Of a stretch of DNA of 60,000 bases, positions 26,101 through 35,771 are shown piece after piece. The translations under genes and the position numbers were made by a program. This DNA comes from Apostichopus japonicus (Eukaryota > Echinodermata > Holothuroidea > Aspidochirotida > Stichopodidae): positions 15,960,178 to 16,020,177 of the forward strand of contig NC_092579.1 in NCBI RefSeq assembly GCF_037975245.1, read 5' to 3'. The notes beneath the pieces were generated by a model. It was not told the DNA's origin and did not search any database. It saw only the letters and a program-made list of their open reading frames with translations. Within the stretch, counting starts at the first letter, position 1; the number at the start of each line of letters is the position of its first letter.

Positions 26101-29100
26101 ATCAGTTTACCGTTAGACTTGCCTAAGTCATTGTCAGGATTACCAGTTTGGATCGGAAGCTATCTGAATTTTGCTTCATCGGAGTCTCTACGCGAGGAAT
26201 GGAAGGGTCTGATCAACGGGACATTCGGTTGGTCTCCGTATGTTCTGAAGCCGACCCCTCCCTCGCTTCAATCGTGGGATTTCTATGGAGATTTAAGTGA
26301 CGTATTAGCATATCAGGTGAGTTGGAATTTGTCGATTTTTGTGATTAAATTGAGGGGTTGCTTCAGTTCCGACCTCTTGTTTTTTTATGGCTTCTACACA
26401 TTGTTATTGCACAATACTTCACTTCTCAGCATCACCCTGACTTAATAATAGACAACTTTCCCTAGAAAAAAAAAAAAAAGTGTCTATTCTAACAAACCAT
26501 CCATTATCCCCCGTAGGATCTCTTGCGAGGTCGAACAGGGGTAAACTCCTTTTTGTTGTTGTTGTCACCTACTTAAATAAAGAAATTTACTTTTTCTTTA
26601 AGCAATACCTATGTTGTCATTAAACCTGGATTGTTTTTTTTCCTTTTTGTTGTTGTATTCTTAGAAAAATGTGACTTCTTTTGGTAATCAGTGTTTGTCT
26701 GATGGGGACTGCCTCATCTGGTGTGGCTCTGTTTCTCCCGGATTTGACAACAGAGGTTGCGCAGGATGGGGGAGAGAGCTAAGACTAATACCAAGGCAAG
26801 ATCTGGAGACACACAAGAGGTATACAAAGTAGGGGCTTCATAAATGAGAAGAAAGATAACTGTACAAAAGTTGTAGTTCCATGTATTGTGTCATTGATCG
26901 CATGTGCACTAGAGATAAGAACAAGGCATTGCTTTAGATTTCAGACATTGGATCAAGCGTTGCTTTAGATTTCAGACATTGTATCAAGTTTTATTTCCTA
27001 TCTACGTTAAATGTTTGTTCATTCATACTTAGTAAAGATTCCTAAATCCTATTGGTCCATTCAGGTCAGCTGACTGTGGTTAATCCTGTGAGTAACGCAC
27101 GTTAAAATTACGGGGCATCACTTTAATAAATCTTTGGTTATATGTAACCAAAAATTGTTTTGTTTTATGATTTTTCCCCCACACAAATGGTTGTGTATGA
27201 ATGAACGGGGTTAATCAACGGTCTAGCATGCGTTACTCACATGATTAATGCACTCCGGGTGTTAATGCTATCGCTGGATGCACTCGGGCTCCGCTACGCT
27301 CTGCCCTCGTGCATCGCTTGCATTATCCCCCGATCGTGCATTAATCCTGTGAGTAACGCACACTAGACCGTTGATTAACCCCTTATTTAAGGCCTGCACT
27401 GAAAAGTTGACATACTGTAATCATCAGTTTAGCTTGAAGTAAAAGTATTCCATATATTTAACATTTAGTAGAGCTGAATGTAGAAACACTAATAGCACTC
27501 AACATTAATGTTGCTCTTGAACTATGACAAATTTGGACTGAAATTCTTTCTAAATTTGTATTTATCACAGTGGTTGGAATGGGAGGTAAAGTAGGTAAGG
27601 GACATACTAAAAGCATGTTTTTTATTTTATGAAATTTGGAATTTTAAGTATCGTGTCATTTGATCGTAGAATGAAGACCTAGCTTCACTCCAGTCTGTAT
27701 TCTGAGTTGTTAGACTATATTGCCATCTCTTCTTAAACAATATTTGCCCAATTTATCCATTTGATATCACCATGTCACACTCTTATTCAAGCACAGCCTC
27801 TCTTTTTGGGAGAAATGACAATAATGGTTTTAGACCACTAGTGTGACAGCTAGTGATTCTAGAATGACCCCTAGCTGTTTTTACCATACATGCTGTGACG
27901 ACCATACTGAACCCCTGCATCATTAACACCCTACACAATTAAACAGGCATTTTGTTTAGAAAGGATGCTATTTGTGATGTTAAATTGTGTATCGCTGTTT
28001 TTTCTCTCGGGCAGGTCTACCTATGATGCACAGTGGGATTATTACATCCAGGGTAACATCTCCACAAATACCATAATCATACCGACAATGAATGATTTTC
28101 CAGGTCAGTGTTGATTCATGTCTTGTTATTTCTCGACATATATCAAGGAAATGTATCATGGTCTCAAATTTATTTAGCTTCCAAAGTAATTATCAACAAG
28201 GATTAAACTCTGTTTGGAGAAATTTCATGCTTTGGGTCTGTCACAAAATTCACTCCACCTGGTTACGCAAGGTAAAGATTTCCGATTGTTAAACTGACTG
28301 CACAGGCCCATTGTTCCAGTGAACACACAGGCCCATTGTTTCAGTGAACACACAGGCGCTTTGTTCCAGTGAACACACAGGCCCATTGATCCAGTGCAGT
28401 GAATGCACAGGCCCATTGAACCAGTGCAGCGAATGCACAGGCCCATTGTTCCAGTGAACACACAGGCCCATTGTTCCAGTGAACACATAGGCCCATGATC
28501 CAGTGAACACACAGGCCGATTGTTCCAGTGAACATACAGGCCCATGATCCAGTGCAGTGAATGCACAGGCCCATTGATCCAGTGCAGTGAATGCACAGGC
28601 CAATTGTTTCAGTGAACACACAGGCCCATTGTTCCAGTGAACACATAGGCCCATGATCCAGTGAACACACATGCCCATTGTTCCAGTGAACACACAGCAG
28701 TCGAGTGAACACAGGCCCTTGCTGCCTCAATGATGAGCCCTCATTTAGTGAAGTTTTCACAGTGCACACAAAGGGCCCGTTGGCATCTAATCTTGACAGC
28801 ACTTTACTGGAGTTCAGACGGAAAGTGATTAAATCAGCCACATGAATGGGTCATGATGACTAGAGACTGGCACTCCTCACAGTGATAGTAAAGCTACAAC
28901 CTAACCACTCAACAGAATGCAAAATAAACCTGGATATCTCCATAAAGTTTGATTAAACAAAAAAATCTGTGCTTTTGCTACTACTAAAACAGCCTTCCAA
29001 ATCCCTAACCAAGTACTGATAAATTTGTCATAAATTTAACTAAATGAACGCAAAACGTTTGCTCCTCTTTTTTTTCATGAAGCTCATAGCCGAGACTAAA

Positions 29101-32100
29101 AATGTGTTCAAAGCATGTGTGCAATGTATGATTTTCCTTGCGACATATTTTTTCTCCCTTCTCTTCATTTTATGTTTTTATAATGAAAAATCATCCACCA
29201 ATGTCAGAAGTCAACAGATAAATACAATGTTATGTGATTCAGAGGAATTTGTTAATTTTTTTGGCCGTTGTAGAATCAACGCCTATTGTGGCCTTGAATG
29301 ATAGTAACTTTAGCCTTAAGAGCACGTCCCTGCACATCAAGGCATGGAAAAATCTGAAGGCAGATGACAAGGGGATTTACCTACCACAGGAATGGTACAG
29401 GCTACAAAAAGCTATTCAGTACTATGGATTGACCCCAGGAGTGAATGGTATGTCTTTATGTGTTTAGTTTAGAAATGTTCCAATTAGCCTTGTTTAAGTT
29501 GGTGTAATATTGCCTGCTTACTTTTCTGAGAAAGTTATTATGATGGCTCTATGGGCAAAACATTAATGTAGATACAGAATGTTAGTGTAGAATGTTAAGA
29601 AACACTCCTATTTCCAAACCAGTCTTAAGTTTGAGAAATGATTCTTTACACATCATAGCGGTTTGTTTAGATTTAAATTTCCTATTTTTCATAACCCTGT
29701 TAATATGCAAAGTGGGGGGCTGCAAGCCATCTTCAGGTCATGAAAAATGTTTGGAGGGTCGCCAAAAACGTTTGGAAGGAAAAGGCAGAATAATCTTGGA
29801 CATACAGTAACTTTCTTCCAAAACTGTAAAATTAAACATAATTTTTGCAACTAAGCACCCTTTTAATAAACATGTTAAACAAAGGAAATGTTAATATCTT
29901 GCATGAAACATAGATCTTGCTAGCTCTTTCAAGTAATGAACTTTTTTTGATTTAATTTATTGTTTGACTTTATATCATATGACCAAACATGTTGTTAATG
30001 TAAACAGATGATTTTATGGCAACTCATGTCCATGAATGCAACTTTTCATGCATTTATATATATATATATTTTTTATCTTTTTGCTCTTATTTTCCTAGTG
30101 TCCAGCTTGTTTGCATATCTTAATACTGCTGGCCAGGCTATAGATAATCAAGATTATACAACAGCCAGTGATGAATTACAGACTTGCAGGTAACTAGTAG
30201 AGTTGAAATTATAATAAACTAATTAAACAGGATGTAACAATTTGCATACAATAACCCTTGAAGTTATCTGCCACAACAAAGGAGATCATAAAAAAAATTC
30301 ATAAAAATATTTATATGCGCAGGATAAACAAGATGATCCCATAATTCATGATGTTCTGCCTACCATCTGACTTGTTTATTGCCAGATGCAAACCTGTAAG
30401 GTTATCCAATTCAATGAGGTACTTTAGGACATATGAAATACCTGTAACTAAACAACAAAATTTGGGTGGTGATGATGTGTGAAATGTTTTCATGCCAATT
30501 GTAAATCTTCAAGTTTCCACCACCTGCCATATTGTGAAATATGATGGTTAATATTTTTATGTTGAAGGATGGATGATATATAATGCCCTTCCAACAGTGA
30601 TTATTGCAACAACAACAATAAATTGTGTTTTCAGTCTGTGCATCAATAGCAATATTTCTAGGCATATATTGTTTTCACCAATAACATCGCTTTTTCTTTA
30701 TGGAACATTTGATCAGCTATCTCCAAGGCAACATGATAATGCTGCATGTTCCTTCTACTGACCTACACATGTATCCTACTATACTTACAGTTATTAGTTT
30801 AATGTCAAAATGAGTCTCATGATCATCATTCATTTCTTTATCCTATGTGTAATCGGACGACAGTTGGAACCTTAAATTGCTAAGCCATCTCCATAGCAAC
30901 AGGATGACTTTTTGTATTCTTTGCCTATCCATGTATATTCATACTATATTAAGTTGAATGTGCCTTAGTCTTGCTCAGTTCTCAGGTGGAATATTAAATT
31001 ATTATCGCTCTCTCCCTAGTAATAATGTTATGGTACATGTTCCTAGCCTATCAACATATATATCATAGTATTTTAGTGTCCTTACAGTCTGTCAATGTTC
31101 AAAAAGTTTCTTTCTTTGTTCAGATCACAGCTGGAGTCTTTGATTAGCCATCTCCATAGCAACAACATGACCATCCATGTTCCTAGTCCATCAATGTCAC
31201 CTAGTATTCCACCTATGATGATGAATGGTTCTTATGTCATAAATGGCACAGCTGGACTGTACCTGACTTTAGACAGCGACACTTCTAAGATACTTGTCAA
31301 CAGTAACTATAAGGTAAGAGCTGCTGAACTTTATTTGTTCTTTCTTATGTATTTGTCAGTGCTCTTTAATGCTCTTGATAATTTATGTAACGAAAATCAA
31401 TACAGAAAGAGATATATTTTTTTACATATGAGCAGAGAAATGCAAAAAAATAAGAAAGTTGATCCAAGTCAAGATTTTTTAAGGCGTACCCTGGGTACAT
31501 GATTACTCAAGTTCCTCATATACTCCATTATGAAGTATTTGTTGTTAACATGATCTAAACTTACAACACTCCCCCTCCCCCAACTTCCATAAAGGTGTTT
31601 AATCTTGATATGCAGGGATGTGCCCACGCTGGGCTGCACTGGGCGGCCCCGCCCAGCACTAAAAATTACCGCCCAGCACTGTCTTAAAAATCGTGAATCC
31701 CGCCCAGCATACAGACTAATAATGCATCAGTTACACATGCGAGAAACATTACTTACGGCTCTCAATCGGTCCCTTGTAAAATCTCTTTGAAACAAACTAA
31801 TAACTTTTACCAGGTAATATAATTCACTAAAAAAAAATTTAAAAAGGAAATTGTTAGCAAAACTAGTACATGTGTATGTGCTTAGAAAGCTAGACAAGTG
31901 CCAGCATTGGCATCTGAGCACCTTCAAAAGTCAGTATACCCTGCACTCAGGAAATCCTGGGCACATCCCTGCTGATGGTACTTGGAATCCCATCCTATAT
32001 AACATTACAATAATGTTAATATCAGTCTGTCTGTTTCTCGTTTCCTCCTTAATCAGGGTCTTTTGCACTTTTGGTATCTTCCTCTCAACTCATCATTGAA

Positions 32101-35100
32101 CTACCTGAAAGTATTTTCACCGACTAAGAGGAAGGATGCTGCTTTCAAAGAGGATAAAATCTTTTTATCAAGAAGAAATACTCACCTTCCGAATGTACCG
32201 AACCAAACCGTCACTAACTTGTTGACAATCGTTGGCGATTTTGCAGAAGTCTGTAGCTTGGTGACCAATTCTTCCTCTGGTGAGTGTAAAGTCTGTTTTC
32301 GATATTTTAGTTTGTTTTTACCAAAACCTGTTTAAAGGTTGCCATGTATACAATAGTATTCTGTAATATCAGTAGCTTTTGTTGCATGCACTTTATCAGC
32401 CGTTCTCACGACACTTTGATACACGTGGATGCACTCGTGTGACTTGTTCTCACGTTATCTAATGGCAAGGTCATTTCTTGTTAGGTGGGATATTTTTTAT
32501 TTCTTTCTAGTTTATGATGTGGGTTCACTCAGAGCATGTGTTTATAAAATTACGACCAAATGAAAGGGTATGCAATTTAAAATCCAACCTCGTGGTCAGA
32601 CAAGTATTCAGCAGGGATGTGCTCAGGAATATTTGAGTGCCGGGCAGATTGTGCAGTAGTGTGATCCAAACCCTGGGAGAGGGATCTCATTGTTGGGGTA
32701 CCCCCTCCCCACTGGACAAATTTTGCACATGAAGTATGCTTAGGTGGTGCTATTTTTCCTATTCTGTGCCATGTATTCTCCCAGATTTTGGTTTTGGTAA
32801 AATTTGTTAAATTATCATCAAAAAAGTGCCGGGCGGAAATGTTTAAAATACTGATTGTACTGGGCGGCATCCAGAACTGCCAGGCGCAGACGCTCGGTGC
32901 CGCCCAGTGTGAGCACATATCCCTGATTTAGGCGATTCATGTACTACTTTATATGGAGCAGTGTAACATGAATTACAAGAATTAAAGGGAATCATTTTGA
33001 AGTTGTTAACATTGGAGTTCACTTTGGCTAAACCCACCAGAGCAATTTATGACGTGGTACACAGCAATAACCACTGCCAAAAATTCAGTGTTAAACTTTT
33101 AGTCTCACAGTCTCTTTGTGACCAAAAATGAAGAGACTGATAAAGTCAGAATAGCTCAAATGATTGCTAGACGCTCGAGATATTCAATTTTTTCTCTTGC
33201 TCTTATGTTCTGTTGAGATGGTGTGACACTCTATTTACTCAACCAGTAAAAGTGATCATGACCGATATCGCTTCTTTTGAAAGTACGGTGACAGGTCACT
33301 GCTCTTGCGATAAGACCAGGGTACTTCCATACCTGCAAATATCAGAACTATATATTCGCATGAGATTGCATGGGCTTGAAGCAGATCCAGTCGAGTAGAT
33401 GTTCCATGATGTGCTTTAAAAATATGTTAAACAGATGCAGATCTCAAGTCATGCCCCAAAATCGACAGAGGGCTATGTGATAAGGCTCATGAATATGCAG
33501 TTTTGCCAAATGTGACATGCCACAGTATTTGACTGCTACTGTCACACTACTGTCACACTACTGTCACCGTAGTTTAGTGTACACTATTTCATTGGCCATT
33601 ATTGCAGGAGAGATCATTTGAAACGTTTAATAAAGTTCAAATTCAAACAAATTGTTTTTTAAGCACCTCAACTTATCTTTCTTAAGCACTGTTTTTGTTT
33701 AGCCAAACTGCAAACGTACAGCCTTGAACTAGTCAGTCACCCCAGTGCATTCGTAGGCAAGTTTGTCTGGCATGTTCGCATGCTTGCTAGCGCCAGGCTT
33801 ATGCAATGGTGTTACTTACATTGAGAAATATGTTACAGCGCATAAGGCACTATACAAAGTCTGAACTATCATTCAGATATCGGTAGACAGTATAGGTTAC
33901 GCACTTTAGGGCTGATGGAATAGCGCCCTCTGCATAAGAGCGACCAGTCACTGATACTTTAGCTGTACCATAGTTTTTGGCAAACCTGATGGGTTTTTGA
34001 AGTTGCTTGTAATTCAAACCGAACTAGATTTACCATTAGCCCAGATTTCTCCAGGCATGTCCCCTTTTATTTTAACATTTTACTTGATGTCACACATCTA
34101 AGTGGTTTACGAAACAAAGAAAAAAGAAAATGTCTGGACTTTTACTTTTTAGCTTTAAAAACAAAAGTCGTAATAAATAAAAGTGGGTTAAAACTTATTA
34201 GACAGTGAAAATGTCCGACCAGTAAATTTTGAGCTATCCTTGAACTATTTTGATATTATAAATGTAAGGCATATGGCTTTGAAAATGCTCGAATTATTCC
34301 ATACCTCACCACTGTGATCGAGTCTGTGATATGTAATTTTGGTTATTGGTAATCAATTCAAGACACTGTTACGAAACTTGAAAGTTCTGTGTGAGGGTGT
34401 CGTTGTTTAGTCTCGAATAGTATGAAAGGGTCTGTTTACGAGGCCAAGGCAATATATTATGATGTATTTTCAAGGGATAAACCGGTGTCAGCCAAGTAAC
34501 AATTTATATCTTAATGAGATATTATATTCCTCAATTTTTTAGTCTGTAAAAGCCCATCCCTCCATATCTTGTCCCTAACTTGAAATATGATTGATTGATT
34601 GATTGATTGAAAGCAACCTATATTTTCTGGTTAAAGTCCGCCATTCCCCCAGATAGTGGATCTTAGTGGGTGGTGCTTGATGTCATTAAGGGTGATGTTC
34701 TTCAAAAGCTTTGTCTTTCATATTATTATCATATTATTGACTCTTTGCTTGAACTATGATACATTTTCAAATGTTTGCTTACTTTATCATGGTTCTGTTT
34801 AATTAAAATTTGATCAGTGTGGGGCGAATGTGTGCGAAAAGAACATGATATTCCTTTATAGTGGATAATTGATTTTCTACATCTATCAAGAAAAACCAAC
34901 ATTACTTATTTACTACTTAATTTTTATAAAACTGATTATAACATCACCAAACCCTGCTGCTACTAGATGCATTCATAAAATTTTCACTATATCTGAAAAC
35001 AATTTTGCAACCCTCGATACAAAATGCTATCAGGATGTAAAATTTGACCTGAAGATGCAGAAAATTTTCCAGCCATTTTGTTAATCAGTGAAATTTTACA

Positions 35101-35486
35101 GCCACTGGAATATCTCCTTTAGCAATAGCTATGTGTGATTAGCAATGAAAATGCAAGGGAGCATCAAAATGGTGGACTAAGGAGACGCTTAATGACTCAC
35201 ATAAAATAACACGCATTCACGTGTGGTAGGTGTGTGTCCATTCTATGAACAGTTGTAATCATCTCAGTTTGATCAAGCTACTCAGGTCTGTCAAAAACAC
35301 TGCAGGTATTAATTTAATCTTTTTTTCTTTCCTACAGGTACCTGGCATAAAGCTACGGTCGAGATGTACAAGATAAACCAGTCGTGGGAACACGCTGGAC
35401 CCTACAAGTCAGATTTACACTTTGAGTCATTAGGGGCGTACTTAGTACAGAATATCTCTCTTGAATTCCAAGTAATCAGCAGTTAA
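17380..35486 (+). CDS. Secreted glycoside hydrolase-like protein (GH71/GH99-type TIM barrel, DUF5010-like), complete 15-exon model
   Basis: Exons: 17380-17481, 18715-18788, 19102-19246, 21521-21577, 23019-23107, 23832-23880, 25424-25562, 26096-26316, 26665-26819, 28015-28103, 29274-29447, 30099-30189, 31124-31313, 32057-32279, 35338-35486. All introns are GT..AG, phases agree throughout, and the model gives 648 residues ending in TAA. Residues 1-22 are a hydrophobic signal peptide. The barrel motifs follow the order of GH99/GH71 enzymes: YPALGLASDQDP (~93), KVLGIDGLLIEW (~115-126), MKIGVNWCDHW (~150-160), DNHPVIFLFGG (~200), LPVWIGSYLN (~235), SVSPGFDNRGCAGWG (~315), IIIPTMNDFPEST (~363-376). 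About 250 C-terminal residues form a second, probably beta-rich part with many N-glycosylation sequons (NGSY, NGTA, NQTV). Such enzymes act on alpha-linked mannose or glucans outside the cytosol. Substrate and activity are not shown here. Confidence 0.8.
19273..19342. repeat. Three copies of a near-palindromic 22-bp unit
   Basis: The unit 'attagacacatgtctaatta' is repeated three times in intron 3. Each copy is almost its own reverse complement, so single copies could form small hairpins. Confidence 0.8.
19945..20423. mobile_element. Non-autonomous TIR transposon with internal poly-T/AT block
   Basis: The left end 'caggcatgagact' and the right end 'agtctcatccctg' are inverted repeats (12 of 13). 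The hexamer ATATTG directly flanks both ends. The inside has a ~45-nt T run and a small G/C-rich palindrome near 20330-20370. It lies in intron 3 of the GH71/99-like gene. Confidence 0.65.
20951..21187. repeat. ~91-bp direct duplication
   Basis: Segments 20951-21041 and 21096-21187 are nearly identical ('ttagggtaggtgagtggtta' through 'tacaatatgtta') and are separated by ~54 bp of other sequence. They lie in intron 3 and are not related to any exon. Confidence 0.85.
24010..24985. repeat. Tandem ~147-bp repeats resembling exon 8, interrupted by a MITE
   Basis: Five units, marked by 'tactatgcaca' or 'ttctatgcaca' near 24021, 24168, 24613, 24760 and 24942, lie in intron 6. Several also contain a block like the start of exon 8 (26096). 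For example, 24669-24730 'tatcaatttctcatt..gact..taaagtcattg..aatcagtttgg' compares with exon 8 'tatcagtttaccgtt..gacttgcctaagtcattg..taccagtttgg'. No intact splice sites or long frames were seen in the copies. Confidence 0.65.
24230..24544. mobile_element. hAT-like MITE with perfect 8-bp target duplication
   Basis: This is an inverted relative of the 14467 element. Ends 'caggcgcatag' and 'ctacacgtctg' are imperfect inverted repeats. The 8-bp duplication gtcacttt lies at 24222-24229 and 24545-24552. A neighbouring unit of the same tandem array has the uninterrupted site ('tagtcactttt' near 24811), which is a paralogous empty site. Confidence 0.85.
25590..25835. repeat. ~110-bp imperfect tandem duplication in intron 7
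   Basis: Two copies share 'aatgcagatgt', 'ttgaatgaa', a G-rich block, 'agatagac' and 'tgtgaagttgagaaagaca/taat'. No coding sense was seen. Confidence 0.7.
27207..27382. mobile_element. Foldback element (~48-bp arms)
   Basis: The left arm begins 'ggggttaatcaacggtctag', continues 'cgttactcaca' and ends 'attaatgcac'. The right arm is its reverse complement with about three mismatches and ends 'ttgattaacccc'. The centre is C/G-rich with repeated 'ctcgtgcat'-type blocks. A third partial arm lies near 27077-27105 ('ttaatcctgtgagtaacgca'). It sits in intron 9 of the GH71/99-like gene. Confidence 0.75.
28301..28720. repeat. Minisatellite, ~24-31-bp unit
   Basis: About 15 copies of units such as 'acaggcccattgttccagtg' + 'aacac' lie in intron 10. 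Two variants exist (with 'gaacac' or 'cagtgaatgc') in a patchwork order. The unit lacks stops on the minus strand, which produces long spurious frames there. Confidence 0.9.
30700..31080. repeat. Three decayed copies of exon 13 in the preceding intron
   Basis: Around 30715, 30853-30955 and 30975-31080 the sequence resembles the first ~95 bp of exon 13 (31124-31313) and its acceptor region. Shared blocks include 'cagttggaacctt..attgctaagccatctccatagcaaca' (compare exon 'cagctggagtctttgatt.agccatctccatagcaaca') and 'catgttcctagcctatcaa' (compare exon 'catgttcctagtccatcaa'). Frames are broken in the copies. Confidence 0.7.
31613..31971. mobile_element. MITE with 14-bp terminal inverted repeats, copy 1
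   Basis: It begins 'cagggatgtgccca' and ends with its exact reverse complement 'tgggcacatccctg'. The inside holds repeated 'gcccagcac' blocks and is non-coding. No clear target duplication was found. It lies in intron 13 of the GH71/99-like gene. Confidence 0.75.
32612..32925. mobile_element. MITE of the same family, copy 2
   Basis: It begins 'cagggatgtgctca' and ends 'tgagcacatatccctg', with the same terminal-repeat motif as the element at 31613 and an internal 'gggcgg'/'ccgcccag' theme. It lies in intron 14, about 640 bp from the first copy and on the other side of exon 14. Confidence 0.7.
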
Positions 35487-35511
35487 TGAAGTTAAAAAAA
35501 ATATATATATA

Positions 35512-35517
35512 AATAAA
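35512..35517 (+). promoter_or_regulatory. Candidate polyadenylation signal (AATAAA)
   Basis: An AATAAA hexamer lies about 26 nt after the stop of the GH71/99-like gene, in an AT-rich stretch. It is unusually close to the stop and could be fortuitous in TA-rich DNA. Confidence 0.3.
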
Positions 35518-35734
35518 TGTGTATATATATGTATATACATAAACATTTACCTCCATTTCATAAACATAAAGTCTTTTCCAAGTATCTCTTTCGAGATCCG
35601 GCTTTAGGAATCACAAATGATTTCGAGTTGGTTAGCTTCATGTTTGATCTCTAGAGTAAGGCAAAATATATCACTGTTCTTGATTTCCAACTCATTACGA
35701 TTTCAATTATATATATATACATATATATCACTTG

Positions 35735-35771
35735 CTCTGAAGATGGACAGAGGCATGTCTGAAACATATGC
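35735..35771 (+). ncRNA. Possible decayed hammerhead-like motif (Penelope-type relic)
   Basis: It reads CTCTGAAGA, then GACA..TGTC as a possible helix II with loop gaggca, then TGAAACATA. The order matches CUGANGA / helix II / GAAA / AUA. No endonuclease frame lies beside it. Confidence 0.35.

Noticed and set aside
28225-28841. Three overlapping minus-strand ORFs of 123-166 residues
   Set aside because: They are created by a stop-free minisatellite unit inside an intron of the plus-strand gene.
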